A DNA stretch of 64,000 bases. Source: Burkholderia pyrrocinia. Its GTDB lineage: Bacteria; Pseudomonadota; Gammaproteobacteria; Burkholderiales; Burkholderiaceae. The stretch spans positions 3,658,001 through 3,722,000 of the forward strand of contig NZ_CP070977.1 in assembly GCF_018417535.1 (NCBI RefSeq), given 5' to 3'. Within the stretch, counting starts at the first letter, position 1. Each line of letters begins with the position of its first letter. The notes under the pieces were generated by a model. It did not search any database. It saw only the letters and a list, made by a program, of their open reading frames with translations, and was not told the origin of the DNA. Positions 20,396-29,073 of the stretch are shown in pieces. Position numbers and translations under genes: made by a program.

Positions 20396-20501
20396 GGGGG
20401 TTCGCCGTTCGCAGTGGTTGACCTGGGGGCGTCGTCAAGGGTGAATCGGGACGGCCGTGCGCTGCACGCAGGTTGCGCGCATCCAGCATGAAAGGCCGTC
20501 G

Positions 20502-20519
20502 GGAAAGCTTTCCATTATA
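20502..20519 (-). promoter_or_regulatory. Promoter element upstream of miaB
   Basis: A consensus -10 hexamer TATAAT reads on the minus strand at 20514-20519, directly followed downstream by the perfect 12-base palindrome GGAAAGCTTTCC (20502-20513). No consensus -35 is seen. The site is ~110 bases upstream of the miaB start. Confidence 0.5.
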
Positions 20520-20609
20520 GCTTTTCACGCTGCCCCGGACGGCCGGCAGGTTGCGGCCGCGCGACGTCGATCGCCGGGTTCCGACCCTTGAACGGCGGCA
20601 TGCCGGCCG

Positions 20610-21542
20610 TCAGCGGCACGCGTTCAGCAGGTCGTCGAGCGCGGCTTCCTCGCGCGCGAAGCGTTCGGCGAGAAAGTCGAGCAGCACGCGCACGCGCGGC
20701 GCCATGTAGCGCTTGCTGTGATAGATCGCGTGCAGCGGCGCGTCCTGGTGCCGCCAGTCGGGCAGCAGCACGCGCAGCCGGCCCGCGCGGACGTCGTCGG
20801 CGATGTCCCACAGCGATTTCAGCGCAATGCCGTGGCCGCGCAGCGTCCATTCGCGCGTGAGGCCGCCGTCGTTGGTCTCGAACGCGGTCGCCACCGGCAC
20901 CGTGTGGATCTGCACCTCGTCGCCGCGCGTGAAGTGCCACGTGTTCATCGGGCCGGACGCGATCGTGATCACGTTGCATGGAAAGCGGGCCAGATCGTGC
21001 GGATCGGCCGGCACGCCGTGGCGTTCGACGAACGACGGCGCCGCGCACAGCACGCGTCGGTTCGTCGCGAGCCGGCGTGCGATCAGCGCGCCGTCGGGCG
21101 GTGCGGCGAAGCGGATCGCGAGGTCGATCTCGTCCTGCCACAGGTTCGACGACGAATCGGACGCCGTCAGCGAGAACGTGACGTCCGGATGGCGCGTCGT
21201 GAATTCGTCGAGCCAGTCGAGCAACTGGTTGCGGCCGAAATCGGATGTCGACGACAGCCGCACCTTGCCGCCGACGACGTTGCGGCCTTCCTGCAGCATC
21301 GCGTCCGCGTCGTCGAGTGCCTGCAGCGCCTGGCGGCAGCAGTTCAGGTACAGCCGGCCCTCGTCGGTGAGCCGCAACTGCCGCGTCGAACGCTCGAACA
21401 GCCGCGTCGCGGTCTTCGCCTCGAGCTTCGCGAGCCGCGCGCTCGCGGCGGCCGGCGTGAGGTTCAGCTTGCGCCCGGCAGCGGACAGGCTGCCCAGTTC
21501 CGCCGCCTCGACGAACAGCCGGATATCGCCCAGTCGATCCAT
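20610..21542 (-). CDS. LysR-type transcriptional regulator
   Basis: A 310-residue LTTR. The N-terminal winged HTH (DIRLFVEAAELGSLSAAGRK and LTPAAASARLAKLEAKTATR) is followed by a LysR substrate-binding domain (LSSTSDFGRNQLLDWLDEFT, TASDSSSNLWQDEIDLAIRF). ATG 21542 gives the normal MDRLGDIRLF start; 15 more residues upstream are not family-like. It is divergent from an MFS exporter gene with an AT-rich palindrome between them, the classic arrangement for an LTTR and its target. This LTTR subgroup (DsdX/CrgA-like relatives) has no predictable effector. Confidence 0.9.
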   Translation of the reverse strand: MDRLGDIRLFVEAAELGSLSAAGRKLNLTPAAASARLAKLEAKTATRLFERSTRQLRLTDEGRLYLNCCRQALQALDDADAMLQEGRNVVGGKVRLSSTSDFGRNQLLDWLDEFTTRHPDVTFSLTASDSSSNLWQDEIDLAIRFAAPPDGALIARRLATNRRVLCAAPSFVERHGVPADPHDLARFPCNVITIASGPMNTWHFTRGDEVQIHTVPVATAFETNDGGLTREWTLRGHGIALKSLWDIADDVRAGRLRVLLPDWRHQDAPLHAIYHSKRYMAPRVRVLLDFLAERFAREEAALDDLLNACR

Positions 21543-21559
21543 TCGATTTTCCACAATTT

Positions 21560-21576
21560 TTTGAAAATGATTCAAA
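21560..21576. promoter_or_regulatory. Candidate LysR-regulator binding site
   Basis: TTTGAAAATGATTCAAA: perfect TTTGAA/TTCAAA arms around a five-base AT-rich centre, in an unusually AT-rich island between the divergent LysR and MFS genes, 18 bases upstream of the regulator start. Matches the general AT-rich dyad of LTTR boxes. Confidence 0.5.
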
Positions 21577-21688
21577 TGCCACGCCAATTATCAAATATAG
21601 GCGTCTTCGGGACAATGCGCGCACATCCCGCTTCTTGTGCGGTGCGGCACCGACCGGGCGCCGCGTCCGCCGCCTTCCGGAGAACGTC

Positions 21689-22864
21689 ATGCCCATCCCG
21701 TTACTGGCGCTTGCGATCAGCGCCTTCGCCATCGGCACCACCGAATTCATCATCATGGGCCTGTTGCCCGAAGTCGCGCACGACCTCGCGGTATCGCTGC
21801 CGTCGGCCGGCCTGCTCGTCACGGGGTACGCGCTCGGCGTCGCGGTCGGCGCGCCGCTCCTCGCGGTGCTGACGAGCCGCATGCCGCGCAAGGCCGCACT
21901 GCAGTTGCTGATGGCGATCTTCATCGTCGGCAACGTGCTGTGCGCCACCGCGTCCGGCTACGCGATGCTGATGGTCGCGCGCGTGATCACGTCGTTCGCG
22001 CACGGTTCGTTCTTCGGGATCGGCGCGGTGGTTGCCGCGTCGCTCGTGCCGGCCGACAAGCGGGCGAGCGCGATCGCGCTGATGTTCACGGGGCTCACGC
22101 TGTCGAACGTGCTCGGCGTGCCGTTCGGCACGTTCGTCGGCCAGTTGCTCGGCTGGCGCGCATCGTTCTGGATCGTCGCCGCGCTCGGCGTGCTGGCGCT
22201 CGGCGGCGTGGCCGCGCTGGTGCCGAACCGCCACGACAGCGGGCCGGTCGGCCTCGGCCACGAAGTGCGCGTACTGAAGGACCCGCAGGTGTGGCTCGCG
22301 CTGCTGATGACCGTGCTCGGCTTCGGCGGCGTGTTCGTCGTGTTCACGTATATCGCGCCGATTCTCGAGACCGTGTCGGGCTACTCGCCGCGCTCGGTCG
22401 CACTGATCCTCGTGCTGTTCGGTGCAGGGCTGACGATCGGCAATACGCTCGGCGGCAAGCTCGCCGACCGCGCGCTGATGCCGTCGCTGATCGCGATCCT
22501 CGTCGCGCTGATGGCCGTGATGGCCGTGTTCGCGAAGACGAGCCACTTGCCGGTCGCGGCCGCCGTCACCGTGTTCGTGTGGGGGATCGCCGCGTTCGCG
22601 ACGGTGCCGCCGCTGCAGGCGCGTGTGGTCGAGAAGGCCGCGAGCGCGCCGCATCTCGCATCGACGCTCAATATCGGCGCGTTCAACGTCGGCAATGCGG
22701 GCGGCGCGTGGCTCGGCGGCCTCGCGCTGGAACACGGCTTCGCGCTCGATGCACTGCCGTGGGTCGCCGTCGCGGTGACGTTCGCGGCGCTCGTCGTCAC
22801 GTGGTTCGCGATGCGGCTCGACGCGCGGGCGCCGGCTCGCGGCGCGGCGCCGGCGGCGCAATGA
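21689..22864 (+). CDS. MFS efflux transporter (AraJ/YdhP-like)
   Basis: A 391-residue, twelve-helix major facilitator of the DHA1 drug/sugar efflux group. Signature segments: ISAFAIGTTEFIIMGLLPEV (helix 1 of the AraJ/YdhP family), LLVTGYALGVAVGAPLLAVL, the loop 2-3 motif SRMPRKAALQ, and AHGSFFGIGAVVAASLVPAD in helix 5. ATG 21689 follows a CGGAG ribosome-binding site; upstream codons lack family sequence. Divergent from the LysR gene at 20.6 kb and probably controlled by it. Substrate unknown; sugar or arabinose-like export is suggested for relatives. Confidence 0.9.
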   Translation: MPIPLLALAISAFAIGTTEFIIMGLLPEVAHDLAVSLPSAGLLVTGYALGVAVGAPLLAVLTSRMPRKAALQLLMAIFIVGNVLCATASGYAMLMVARVITSFAHGSFFGIGAVVAASLVPADKRASAIALMFTGLTLSNVLGVPFGTFVGQLLGWRASFWIVAALGVLALGGVAALVPNRHDSGPVGLGHEVRVLKDPQVWLALLMTVLGFGGVFVVFTYIAPILETVSGYSPRSVALILVLFGAGLTIGNTLGGKLADRALMPSLIAILVALMAVMAVFAKTSHLPVAAAVTVFVWGIAAFATVPPLQARVVEKAASAPHLASTLNIGAFNVGNAGGAWLGGLALEHGFALDALPWVAVAVTFAALVVTWFAMRLDARAPARGAAPAAQ

Positions 22865-23092
22865 GCGGCGCCGTGGTGACGTAACCGCAACGTGACAGCG
22901 ACGCCATAGCGGCAGGAAAAGGTTCGCGAGAAACGCATTCCTCCGCGATGCTGATAACGGTGTGAAGATAACTTCGTTTGCCCGCACAAGGCCGGGTGAT
23001 AGCGTCTCGATACGCGCCATTGCTGGCGCAACGCGATTCCGATCCCGGCTTACCCCATACGCAGGGCCGCGCAGCGGCCCGGAGGCAATGCT

Positions 23093-23776
23093 ATGTCTTC
23101 ACCCCTGGCGCTGGTGCGCGATGTGTCTTCCTTCGAGTCCGGCGATGCCGCCGACGCGCGGACGTCCGCGTCGCTCGACCTTCTCGAGCAGGTCGTCGGC
23201 GTGAATCTCGCGCGCTTGCGCGCCGAGCGGCAGCTGTCGCTCGATGCGCTCGCGCGGCTGTCCGGCGTGTCGCGCGCGATGCTCGCGCAGATCGAGTCGG
23301 CGCGCAGCGTGCCGTCGATCAAGGTGCTCTGCAAGATCGCCGCGGCGCTGAAAGTGTCGGTTGCCGCATTCCTGCGCCGCCATGCGGTGAACGGCTTCGA
23401 GCACCTGGCGGCCGAGCGCGCGTCGCGCGTCGTCAGTTCGAACGGCCGTTTCTCGGCGCGTGCGCTGTACCCGGAAGGCGAGCCGGCCGCGGCCGAATTC
23501 CACGAGCTGCGGATCGCGCCGCTGCATACGGAGCCCGGCACGCGCCGCGCGCCCGGCACGACGGTCAACCTCGTCGTCAGCGAGGGCACGCTCGAAATCA
23601 GCGTGCATGACCGCCGCCAGTTGCTCGCGACCGGCGACGCGATCGTGTTCGATGCCGACCAGCCGTACAGCCTGCGCAACCCGGGCGACAGCGAGGCGCG
23701 CGCGTTCCGCGTGACGGTGAGCCCCGAGGTGCCGCCCCGCTGGCTCGTGCCCGATGCGGCGCACGCGGCCGGCTGA
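23093..23776 (+). CDS. XRE-family regulator with C-terminal cupin domain
   Basis: A 227-residue regulator. Residues ~30-85 form a lambda-repressor-like HTH (LARLRAERQLSLDALARLSG and VSRAMLAQIESARSVPSIKV), and residues ~120-205 a small beta-barrel cupin (TVNLVVSEGTLEISVHDRRQ, LLATGDAIVFDADQPYSLRN). This two-domain layout is that of SinR/PuuR-like regulators that sense small ligands through the cupin. It follows the MFS gene by 228 bases in the same direction but with its own promoter region. Target genes cannot be inferred. Confidence 0.88.
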   Translation: MSSPLALVRDVSSFESGDAADARTSASLDLLEQVVGVNLARLRAERQLSLDALARLSGVSRAMLAQIESARSVPSIKVLCKIAAALKVSVAAFLRRHAVNGFEHLAAERASRVVSSNGRFSARALYPEGEPAAAEFHELRIAPLHTEPGTRRAPGTTVNLVVSEGTLEISVHDRRQLLATGDAIVFDADQPYSLRNPGDSEARAFRVTVSPEVPPRWLVPDAAHAAG

Positions 23777-23965
23777 TCGGGCGGGCCGCACGGAACGGTT
23801 GCTGTCCCCGTATCGGGCGGGATCGCAGCGCGACCGTCGGCCGTTTGGACGATGCCGTTAGACGGAGTCGTCAGTAAGGTTTTAGGTGTGGTTCGCTGCG
23901 CCATGCGCGCGGCTGTTGTATGCTTGGCCCGCCGGTGATGGGCAGCCCCCATCCGGCAATCAGTG

Positions 23966-24115
23966 CGTCTTCAGGGCGGGGCGAAATTCCCCACCGGCGG
24001 TAGGCTGGCGTAAGCCGGCGAGCCCGCGAGCGCCCGCGCCACCGCGCGGGGTCAGCAGATCTGGTCGAATGCCAGAGCCGACGGTCACAGTCCGGATGAG
24101 AGAAGATGTGCAGAT
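23966..24115 (+). ncRNA. FMN riboswitch (RFN element)
   Basis: The conserved FMN aptamer core is present in order: GGCGGGGCGAAATTCCCCACC near 23974, GCGGTAGGCTGG..GCCGGCGAGCCCGCGAGCG, the variable P4 arm, GGTCAGCAGATCTGGT, CCAGAGCCGACGGTCACAGT and CCGGATGAGAGAAGATG at the 3' side. It precedes ribB by ~115 bases and is followed by a terminator-like hairpin, so FMN should switch ribB off. Confidence 0.95.
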
Positions 24116-24132
24116 AGTCATGTCCGCCAGGG

Positions 24133-24178
24133 CCGCTTCGCGATGCGTGCGAAGCGGGTTGTCGTTCTGTCTGTTTGC
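24133..24178 (+). terminator. Candidate riboswitch expression-platform terminator
   Basis: Perfect nine-base stem CCGCTTCGC (24133-24141) / GCGAAGCGG (24149-24157), followed by a T-rich stretch (GTTGTCGTTCTGTCTGTTT). It lies between the FMN aptamer and ribB, where a ligand-controlled terminator is expected. Confidence 0.55.
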
Positions 24179-24229
24179 AATGCCCTGAAACGTTTTTCGC
24201 CCAAATCGTATTTGCGAGGAGCGTTTCAC

Positions 24230-24940
24230 ATGTCCTTGATGTCCCTTTCGTCGGCACCGGCCGACGCCTTTGCCGATCTCCCGTTGCTGGATTCCGAACC
24301 GGTGCCGCCGCGCATCGCCGCTGCGCTCGAAGCGATGCGCGCGGGCCGCGCGGTCGTGCTGCAGGACGATCACGACCGCGAGAACGAGGCCGACCTGATC
24401 GTCGCCGCCGAGCGCATCACGCCCGAGACGATGGCGCTGCTGATCCGCGAGTGCAGCGGCATCGTGTGCCTGTGCCTGACCGACGACACGGTGCGCGCGC
24501 TCGAGCTGCCGCCGATGGTGCAGACCAACGAAAGCCGCAACGGCACCGCGTTCACCGTGTCGATCGAGGCGCGCGAAGGCGTGCATACGGGCGTATCGGC
24601 GGCCGACCGCGTGACGACGATCCGCGCGGCGATCGCCGACAACGCGAAGCCGCACGACATCGTGCGCCCCGGCCACGTGTTTCCGTTGCGTGCGCAACCG
24701 GGTGGCGTGCTGGCGCGCCGCGGTCACACCGAAGGCACGGTCGACCTGTCGATCCTCGCGGGCCTGAAGCCGGCCGGCGTGCTGTGCGAGCTGATGAATC
24801 CGGACGGCACGATGACGCGCGGCGACGACGTCGAGCGTTTCGCGAAACAGCACGGGTTACCGATGCTGACGATCGCGGAGCTTGTCGAATTCCGCGCAGC
24901 GCTGGCGGCCGCGCGCGAGCGTTGCTGCGAACCGGCCTGA
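24230..24940 (+). CDS. ribB: 3,4-dihydroxy-2-butanone-4-phosphate synthase
   Basis: RibB makes the four-carbon unit of riboflavin from ribulose 5-phosphate. The 236-residue product is the single-domain form, without a C-terminal GTP cyclohydrolase [22 protein letters not shown] holds the metal/substrate acidic residues, followed by [33 protein letters not shown] and the catalytic [23 protein letters not shown] 24230 has a GAGGA nine bases ahead. Control by the upstream FMN riboswitch and the absence of other rib genes here suggest a free-standing, FMN-regulated copy in addition to the main rib operon. Confidence 0.95.
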   Translation: MSLMSLSSAPADAFADLPLLDSEPVPPRIAAALEAMRAGRAVVLQDDHDRENEADLIVAAERITPETMALLIRECSGIVCLCLTDDTVRALELPPMVQTNESRNGTAFTVSIEAREGVHTGVSAADRVTTIRAAIADNAKPHDIVRPGHVFPLRAQPGGVLARRGHTEGTVDLSILAGLKPAGVLCELMNPDGTMTRGDDVERFAKQHGLPMLTIAELVEFRAALAAARERCCEPA

Positions 24941-25031
24941 GGGCGGTGCGAGCGGGCGCGTTCGCGCGCCCCCGACCTGGCGTGCGTGAACCGGCGCGCG
25001 CCGGGGCGGCCTGATCCGGCCTGAATGAAGG

Positions 25032-25718
25032 TCAGGACTGCACGTCGCCGAATTCGCCACGCATGCCGGCTTCGACGAGCGCCGGCAGTTCGTCCATCTT
25101 GCGCATGATCCGCGTGATGCCCATCGCGCGCAGCGCGTCCGCGTAGTTGTCGGGGATGTGGCTCGCGCCGACGAACGCGATCGTCTTCATCCCCGCCGCG
25201 CGTGCGGCATTCAACCCCGATATGCTGTCCTCGACGACGATGCAGCGCTCCGGCACCACGCCGAGCGTTTGCGCCGCATACAGGTAGACGTCGGGGTAGG
25301 GCTTCGGCCGCGACACTTGCTCCGAACTGAACACGCGCTCGGCGAAGATCTCGGTGAGCGATGCGCGCTTCAGCGAGCTGCGCACGCGCACGAGCCGGCT
25401 GTTCGACACGACGGCGGCCGGCAGGCTGACCTTCAGCAGTGCGTCGCGCACGCCGGTGATCGGCGCGAGCGATTGCGCCAGCGCGATCTCGATGTTGTGC
25501 TCGATGGTCTCGATGAAGTTGGCAGGCATCTCGATCCCGAAGCGGGATTCGAGCCCCGTGAGGAAACGCGACGTCTGCTGGCCGAACGCCGACTTCGCGG
25601 CGGCTTCGAAATCGATGTGCGGGAACGTGGCGGTCAGCGTTTCAAGCAGCACGCGGTCGGCGATGACTTCGCTGTCGACGAGCACGCCGTCGCAGTCGCA
25701 GATGAGGTGATCGAGCAT
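25032..25718 (-). CDS. HAD-superfamily hydrolase (subfamily IA, beta-phosphoglucomutase-like)
   Basis: A 228-residue HAD phosphatase/mutase. Motif I LICDCDGVLVDSE (DxD), a helical cap (residues ~15-85), motif II AAVVSNSRLVRVRSSL, motif III lysine in RPKPYPDVYLYAA and motif IV IVVEDSISGLNAARAAGMK. This is the GS1/beta-PGM arrangement, acting on small sugar phosphates. A second upstream Met (25730) is possible. It is last on the minus strand of the cyclitol-type cluster, 185 bases after iolG with a hairpin between, so it may be expressed at a lower level. The natural substrate is unknown. Confidence 0.82.
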   Translation of the reverse strand: MLDHLICDCDGVLVDSEVIADRVLLETLTATFPHIDFEAAAKSAFGQQTSRFLTGLESRFGIEMPANFIETIEHNIEIALAQSLAPITGVRDALLKVSLPAAVVSNSRLVRVRSSLKRASLTEIFAERVFSSEQVSRPKPYPDVYLYAAQTLGVVPERCIVVEDSISGLNAARAAGMKTIAFVGASHIPDNYADALRAMGITRIMRKMDELPALVEAGMRGEFGDVQS

Positions 25719-25865
25719 GATGGTGAACAAGCGGGATATCGGCGACGCCGATCAATTCGTCATCATACGTGCTTTCACGCGCATGCCGCGTGACGTTTCG
25801 GCAAATTTGCCCGATGCGGCCGTACCGTCGCAGCCTGTCGTACAGGCGGGCTGCCGATCGTGCGA

Positions 25866-25897
25866 CGATGGCGGCCCGCTTGCACCGGCCGCCATCG
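25866..25897 (-). terminator. Hairpin downstream of iolG-like gene
   Basis: Perfect 11-base stem CGATGGCGGCC / GGCCGCCATCG with a ten-base loop, seven bases beyond the dehydrogenase stop. No U-run follows on the minus strand, so partial termination or mRNA 3'-end protection is as likely as full termination. Confidence 0.45.
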
Positions 25898-25903
25898 TTT
25901 GCG

Positions 25904-26890
25904 TCACACCTCGATCGTGCGCCCCGTTTTCCACGACGTCATCGCGGCCTCGGCCAGCTCGAGCGCGGCGAGCCCGTCGTCGATCGTCGTCCTGACCGGC
26001 GTGCCGTCGCGCAGCGCGTCGACGAAGTGCGCGATCTCGGCCGCGTACGCATGCCGGTAGCGCTCGAGGAAGAACGGCTCCGGCACGTCCGTCGCGATGC
26101 CGCCGGCCAGCCACGCGCTCACCTCGGTCGACCGCACGTTGCCGGCCTGCAGCATCCCGTTGCTGCCGAGCAGCTCGAAGCGCTGGTCGTAGCCGTAGGC
26201 CGCGCGGCGCGACGTGTTGATCTGGCACAGCAGCGCGCGCCGGGTGCGGATCGTCACCGCGGTCGAATCGATGTCGCCGGCATCGAGCACGGCCGGGTCG
26301 GTCAGGCAACTGCCGGTCGCGTGCAGCGTCTGCGCTTCGTCGCCGAGGATCCAGCGGAACACGTCGAAGTCGTGGATCAGCATGTCCTTGAAGATCCCGC
26401 CCGAGCTGCGGATGTAGTCGACGGGCGGCGCGCCCGGGTCGCGGCTCGTGACGACCAGCATCTCGGGTTCGCCGATCTCGCCGCGTTCGACCCGTGCCTT
26501 CAGCGCGGCGAACGTCGGGTCGAAGCGGCGCTGGAAGCCGATCATGCAGGTCACGCCGGTGCGCCGCACGACGTCCGCGCATGCGCGCGAGCGCTCGACG
26601 GTCAGGTCGACCGGCTTCTCGCAGAACACGGCCTTGCCCGCGTTCGCCGCCGCGACGATCAGGTCCGCATGCGTGTCGGTGCTCGACGCGATCACGACCG
26701 CCTGCACCGCCGCATCGCCGAGCGCGCGCTCGATGTCGGCGACCTGCGCGCCGTGCGCATGCGCGAGCGCTTCGGCCGACGGCGCATGCCGGTCGATCAC
26801 GTATTTCAGCTTCGCGCCCGGGTGGCGCGCGAGATTCGCCGCATGGATCTTGCCGATTCTTCCCGCGCCGAACAAAGCGAATTCGATCAT
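25904..26890 (-). CDS. iolG: Inositol 2-dehydrogenase-like oxidoreductase (Gfo/Idh/MocA family)
   Basis: IolG/MocA-type enzymes oxidise a ring hydroxyl of inositols or related cyclitols with NAD+. The 328-residue product has the Rossmann start IEFALFGAGRIGKIHAANLA, the family motif VFCEKPVDLTVERS (catalytic Lys of EKP), the MIGFQRRFDPTFAALK segment seen in inositol dehydrogenases, and GGIFKDMLIHDFDVFRWILG with the conserved D-x3-H pair. It lies upstream of a HAD gene and downstream of a porin and IolI-like isomerase. Substrate could be myo-inositol or, given the MocD/E/F-like genes nearby, a methyl- or amino-inositol. Confidence 0.83.
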   Translation of the reverse strand: MIEFALFGAGRIGKIHAANLARHPGAKLKYVIDRHAPSAEALAHAHGAQVADIERALGDAAVQAVVIASSTDTHADLIVAAANAGKAVFCEKPVDLTVERSRACADVVRRTGVTCMIGFQRRFDPTFAALKARVERGEIGEPEMLVVTSRDPGAPPVDYIRSSGGIFKDMLIHDFDVFRWILGDEAQTLHATGSCLTDPAVLDAGDIDSTAVTIRTRRALLCQINTSRRAAYGYDQRFELLGSNGMLQAGNVRSTEVSAWLAGGIATDVPEPFFLERYRHAYAAEIAHFVDALRDGTPVRTTIDDGLAALELAEAAMTSWKTGRTIEV

Positions 26891-26961
26891 CCTGTTCTCC
26901 TGTTGAGTCCGTTGTCTTCCGATAGGGCGCGGCCCGCACTGGCCGCGGCCCGTGTTGCACG

Positions 26962-28083
26962 TCAAAACGAATGGTTGATGCCGATGTTCACACCTGTCTG
27001 CGAACGGCCCGGCAGCGGGTTCGCGAGATTGTCGTTGTCCGTGCCGGGGTTGTTGTTCGCGACCGAGAAATTCGAGCCGCTCGCGTTGCGCACATGCGCG
27101 ACGGTCGCGTAGAGCAGCGTGCGCTTCGACAGGCTGTATGCGGTGCCGAGCGCGAACATCGACGCGTGGCCGGACGGATCGTGCGTCGCATCGCCCGCGC
27201 CCGATCCGACGTGCACGTAGTACGCGGCGGCGCCGAGCGCGAGCGCGGGCGTCACGCGGTACTGCGCACCGACCCAGTAGTGGTCCGCATTGCGCGCGAG
27301 GCCGGCGGGCGTATCGGGTGCGTTCAGGTGCGTGTACGCGGCCTGCAAGGTCAGCGCGCGCCAATAGAGGTTCGCGCCGGCGAAGACTTCGCGCGAGCTC
27401 GTGAACACGTTGTTCATCCGGCCGTTCGCGTCGCGCAGTTCGTCATACATGGCGCGCAGCATCACGAAGTCGTTGCGGTACGTGAGCTGGATCCCGTCGC
27501 TGCGGCCGAACTCGTTCGCCGCGCCGAGATTGAAGCCGCCGGCCTGGTTGCCGAGCGCATACTGCGCATGCACGCTGAAACCGTTCCACGACGGCGACCG
27601 GTATTCGATGTTGTTGCTGGTGATCGGCACGTTGCGGCTGCGTACCAGCGCGGTCGCCGAATACGCCTGCTGCAGCAGCGGGTCCATGTCCCACTGGTCG
27701 TTCGCGATGAACAGGTTGCGGCCGAACGTCAGCGTGCCGAGCCGGTCGTTGCGCACGCCGACGAGCGCCTTGCGGCTGAACAGGCGGCCGTTGCCTTCGC
27801 CCGCGGTGCCCGACATCAGGTTGGTGCCCGATTCAAGGTTGAAGATCACGCGATAGCCGCCGCCGACGTCTTCCTGGCCGAGCAGCCCGAACCGGCTCGC
27901 GCCCCAGTCGCTGCTTTGCGCGCGCAGCCGCGACGCGGTGGCGCCGTTGCCGGCCTGCACCTGGCTCACGTAGTCGAGGCCCGCGTCGGCGACGCCGTAC
28001 AGCGTGACCGACGTCTGTGCAAAAGCGCCCGAACAACAGAGGATTCCTGATAATACCAGCATGGATGGCGCGATTCGTTTCAT
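26962..28083 (-). CDS. Gram-negative general porin (trimeric 16-strand type)
   Basis: A 373-residue outer-membrane porin. MKRIAPSMLVLSGILCCSGAFAQ is a Sec signal peptide, cut before TSVTLYGVADAGLDYV, the standard first strand of Burkholderia/Bordetella porins. The L3/PEFG-like region (SRKALVGVRNDRLGTLTFGR) and a run of amphipathic strands follow, ending VGVNIGINHSF style (TGVNIGINHSF) with the C-terminal Phe recognised by the BAM machinery. ATG 28083; the upstream 22 codons are not porin-like. Its place inside the cyclitol cluster suggests it admits that substrate; no inner-membrane transporter is encoded next to it. Confidence 0.9.
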   Translation of the reverse strand: MKRIAPSMLVLSGILCCSGAFAQTSVTLYGVADAGLDYVSQVQAGNGATASRLRAQSSDWGASRFGLLGQEDVGGGYRVIFNLESGTNLMSGTAGEGNGRLFSRKALVGVRNDRLGTLTFGRNLFIANDQWDMDPLLQQAYSATALVRSRNVPITSNNIEYRSPSWNGFSVHAQYALGNQAGGFNLGAANEFGRSDGIQLTYRNDFVMLRAMYDELRDANGRMNNVFTSSREVFAGANLYWRALTLQAAYTHLNAPDTPAGLARNADHYWVGAQYRVTPALALGAAAYYVHVGSGAGDATHDPSGHASMFALGTAYSLSKRTLLYATVAHVRNASGSNFSVANNNPGTDNDNLANPLPGRSQTGVNIGINHSF

Positions 28084-28206
28084 GTCGTCTCCAGACCAGT
28101 CGTCGTTTTGTTGTGGATTGCCTGCTTGCCTGCATCGCATCGTGCGCATCTCCGTGCGCGGCGCGATGCGCGGTGGTTGCCGCGGCGGCGTGCGCCGCCG
28201 CGATGC

Positions 28207-29034
28207 TCAGCGCGTTGCCAGCTCGCCGCGCACGTAGTCGATGCTCGCGCGCAGCCGGTCTTCGATGTCGTCGGCCTCGGCGATTTCGTTCGCGAACGGC
28301 TCGAACGAGAACGCGCCGCGATAGCCGCGCGCGAGCAATTCGCGCAACTGCCGGATGTTGCCGAGCCGGTCGGCGTCGCCGACCAGCACGCGATGCCCGT
28401 CGCGCATCCGGTCGACCGGCAGGTCGCTGTCCTCGACGCCCGAGATGTGCACGAGGCCGGTCAGGTTCGGGAACAAGATGTCCTCGCCCGACAGGTGATG
28501 ATGGAACGTGTCGTGCACGAGCCGGAACACCTGTTCGCCGGCTGCGGCATAGATGCCTTTCACCGCGTCCGACTTGCGGCGCAGCGCGCATTCCTCGAAA
28601 CCGAGCGGCTCGATGAAGCCGAGCAGGCCGCGCGCTTCGAGGATCGGCTTGAGCGCCTTCAGCGCCTTCACGAGATCCGCATGGCGAGCGTCCGCGCCGC
28701 GTGCATCGCCGCGGCTGTTGGTCGGGCACAGCACCAGCGCGCGCGCGCCGCATTGCGCCGCGTAGTCGGCCAGCACGGTGGCTTCGTCCGCTCGCTCGGC
28801 GTTCCATTGCTCGAAGCGCTGCAGCGCGTTGATCGTCAGGATCGTCACGCCGCCGGCTTCGGCCGTCGCGCGCACGGCGGCGGCCGGCGTGCCGTCGACG
28901 ATCTCGACGCCGTCGAGATCGTTGCGGATCTCGATCGTGTCGATGCCGAGGCGCCGGCACAACGCGACATAGCGGTCGAGCGGCAGGCGCGGCGCGCTCA
29001 TCCGGTTCAGCGAAAAGTGGAATGCTTGCGTCAT
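28207..29034 (-). CDS. IolI-like sugar isomerase/epimerase (TIM barrel)
   Basis: A 275-residue xylose-isomerase-like TIM barrel. By eye it follows B. subtilis IolI, the 2-keto-myo-inositol isomerase: LGIDTIEIRNDLDG, TILTINALQRFEQWN, the metal-ligand Glu in GLLGFIEPLGFEECALRR, Asp/His in VFRLVHDTFHHHL, and late HISGVEDSD and GAFSFEPFANEI. These are the E-D-H-E metal positions of the family. It lies between the porin and a second TIM-barrel gene, 40 bases after the latter, in the same transcription direction. Proposed role: isomerising the keto-cyclitol formed by the IolG-like dehydrogenase. MocC of rhizopine catabolism belongs to the same superfamily. Confidence 0.75.
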   Translation of the reverse strand: MTQAFHFSLNRMSAPRLPLDRYVALCRRLGIDTIEIRNDLDGVEIVDGTPAAAVRATAEAGGVTILTINALQRFEQWNAERADEATVLADYAAQCGARALVLCPTNSRGDARGADARHADLVKALKALKPILEARGLLGFIEPLGFEECALRRKSDAVKGIYAAAGEQVFRLVHDTFHHHLSGEDILFPNLTGLVHISGVEDSDLPVDRMRDGHRVLVGDADRLGNIRQLRELLARGYRGAFSFEPFANEIAEADDIEDRLRASIDYVRGELATR

Positions 29035-29073
29035 CGTTCTGTCCTTGTGTGTCGAGTGGAGGCGGGGGCCGAA

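Noticed and set aside
23871..24257. 128-residue minus-strand frame across the FMN riboswitch
   Set aside because: It is antisense to the aptamer and has no start signal or family match.
25904..27364. 486-residue version of the IolG-like enzyme
   Set aside because: The first 158 residues read through the porin gene in another frame; the Rossmann start is at 26890.
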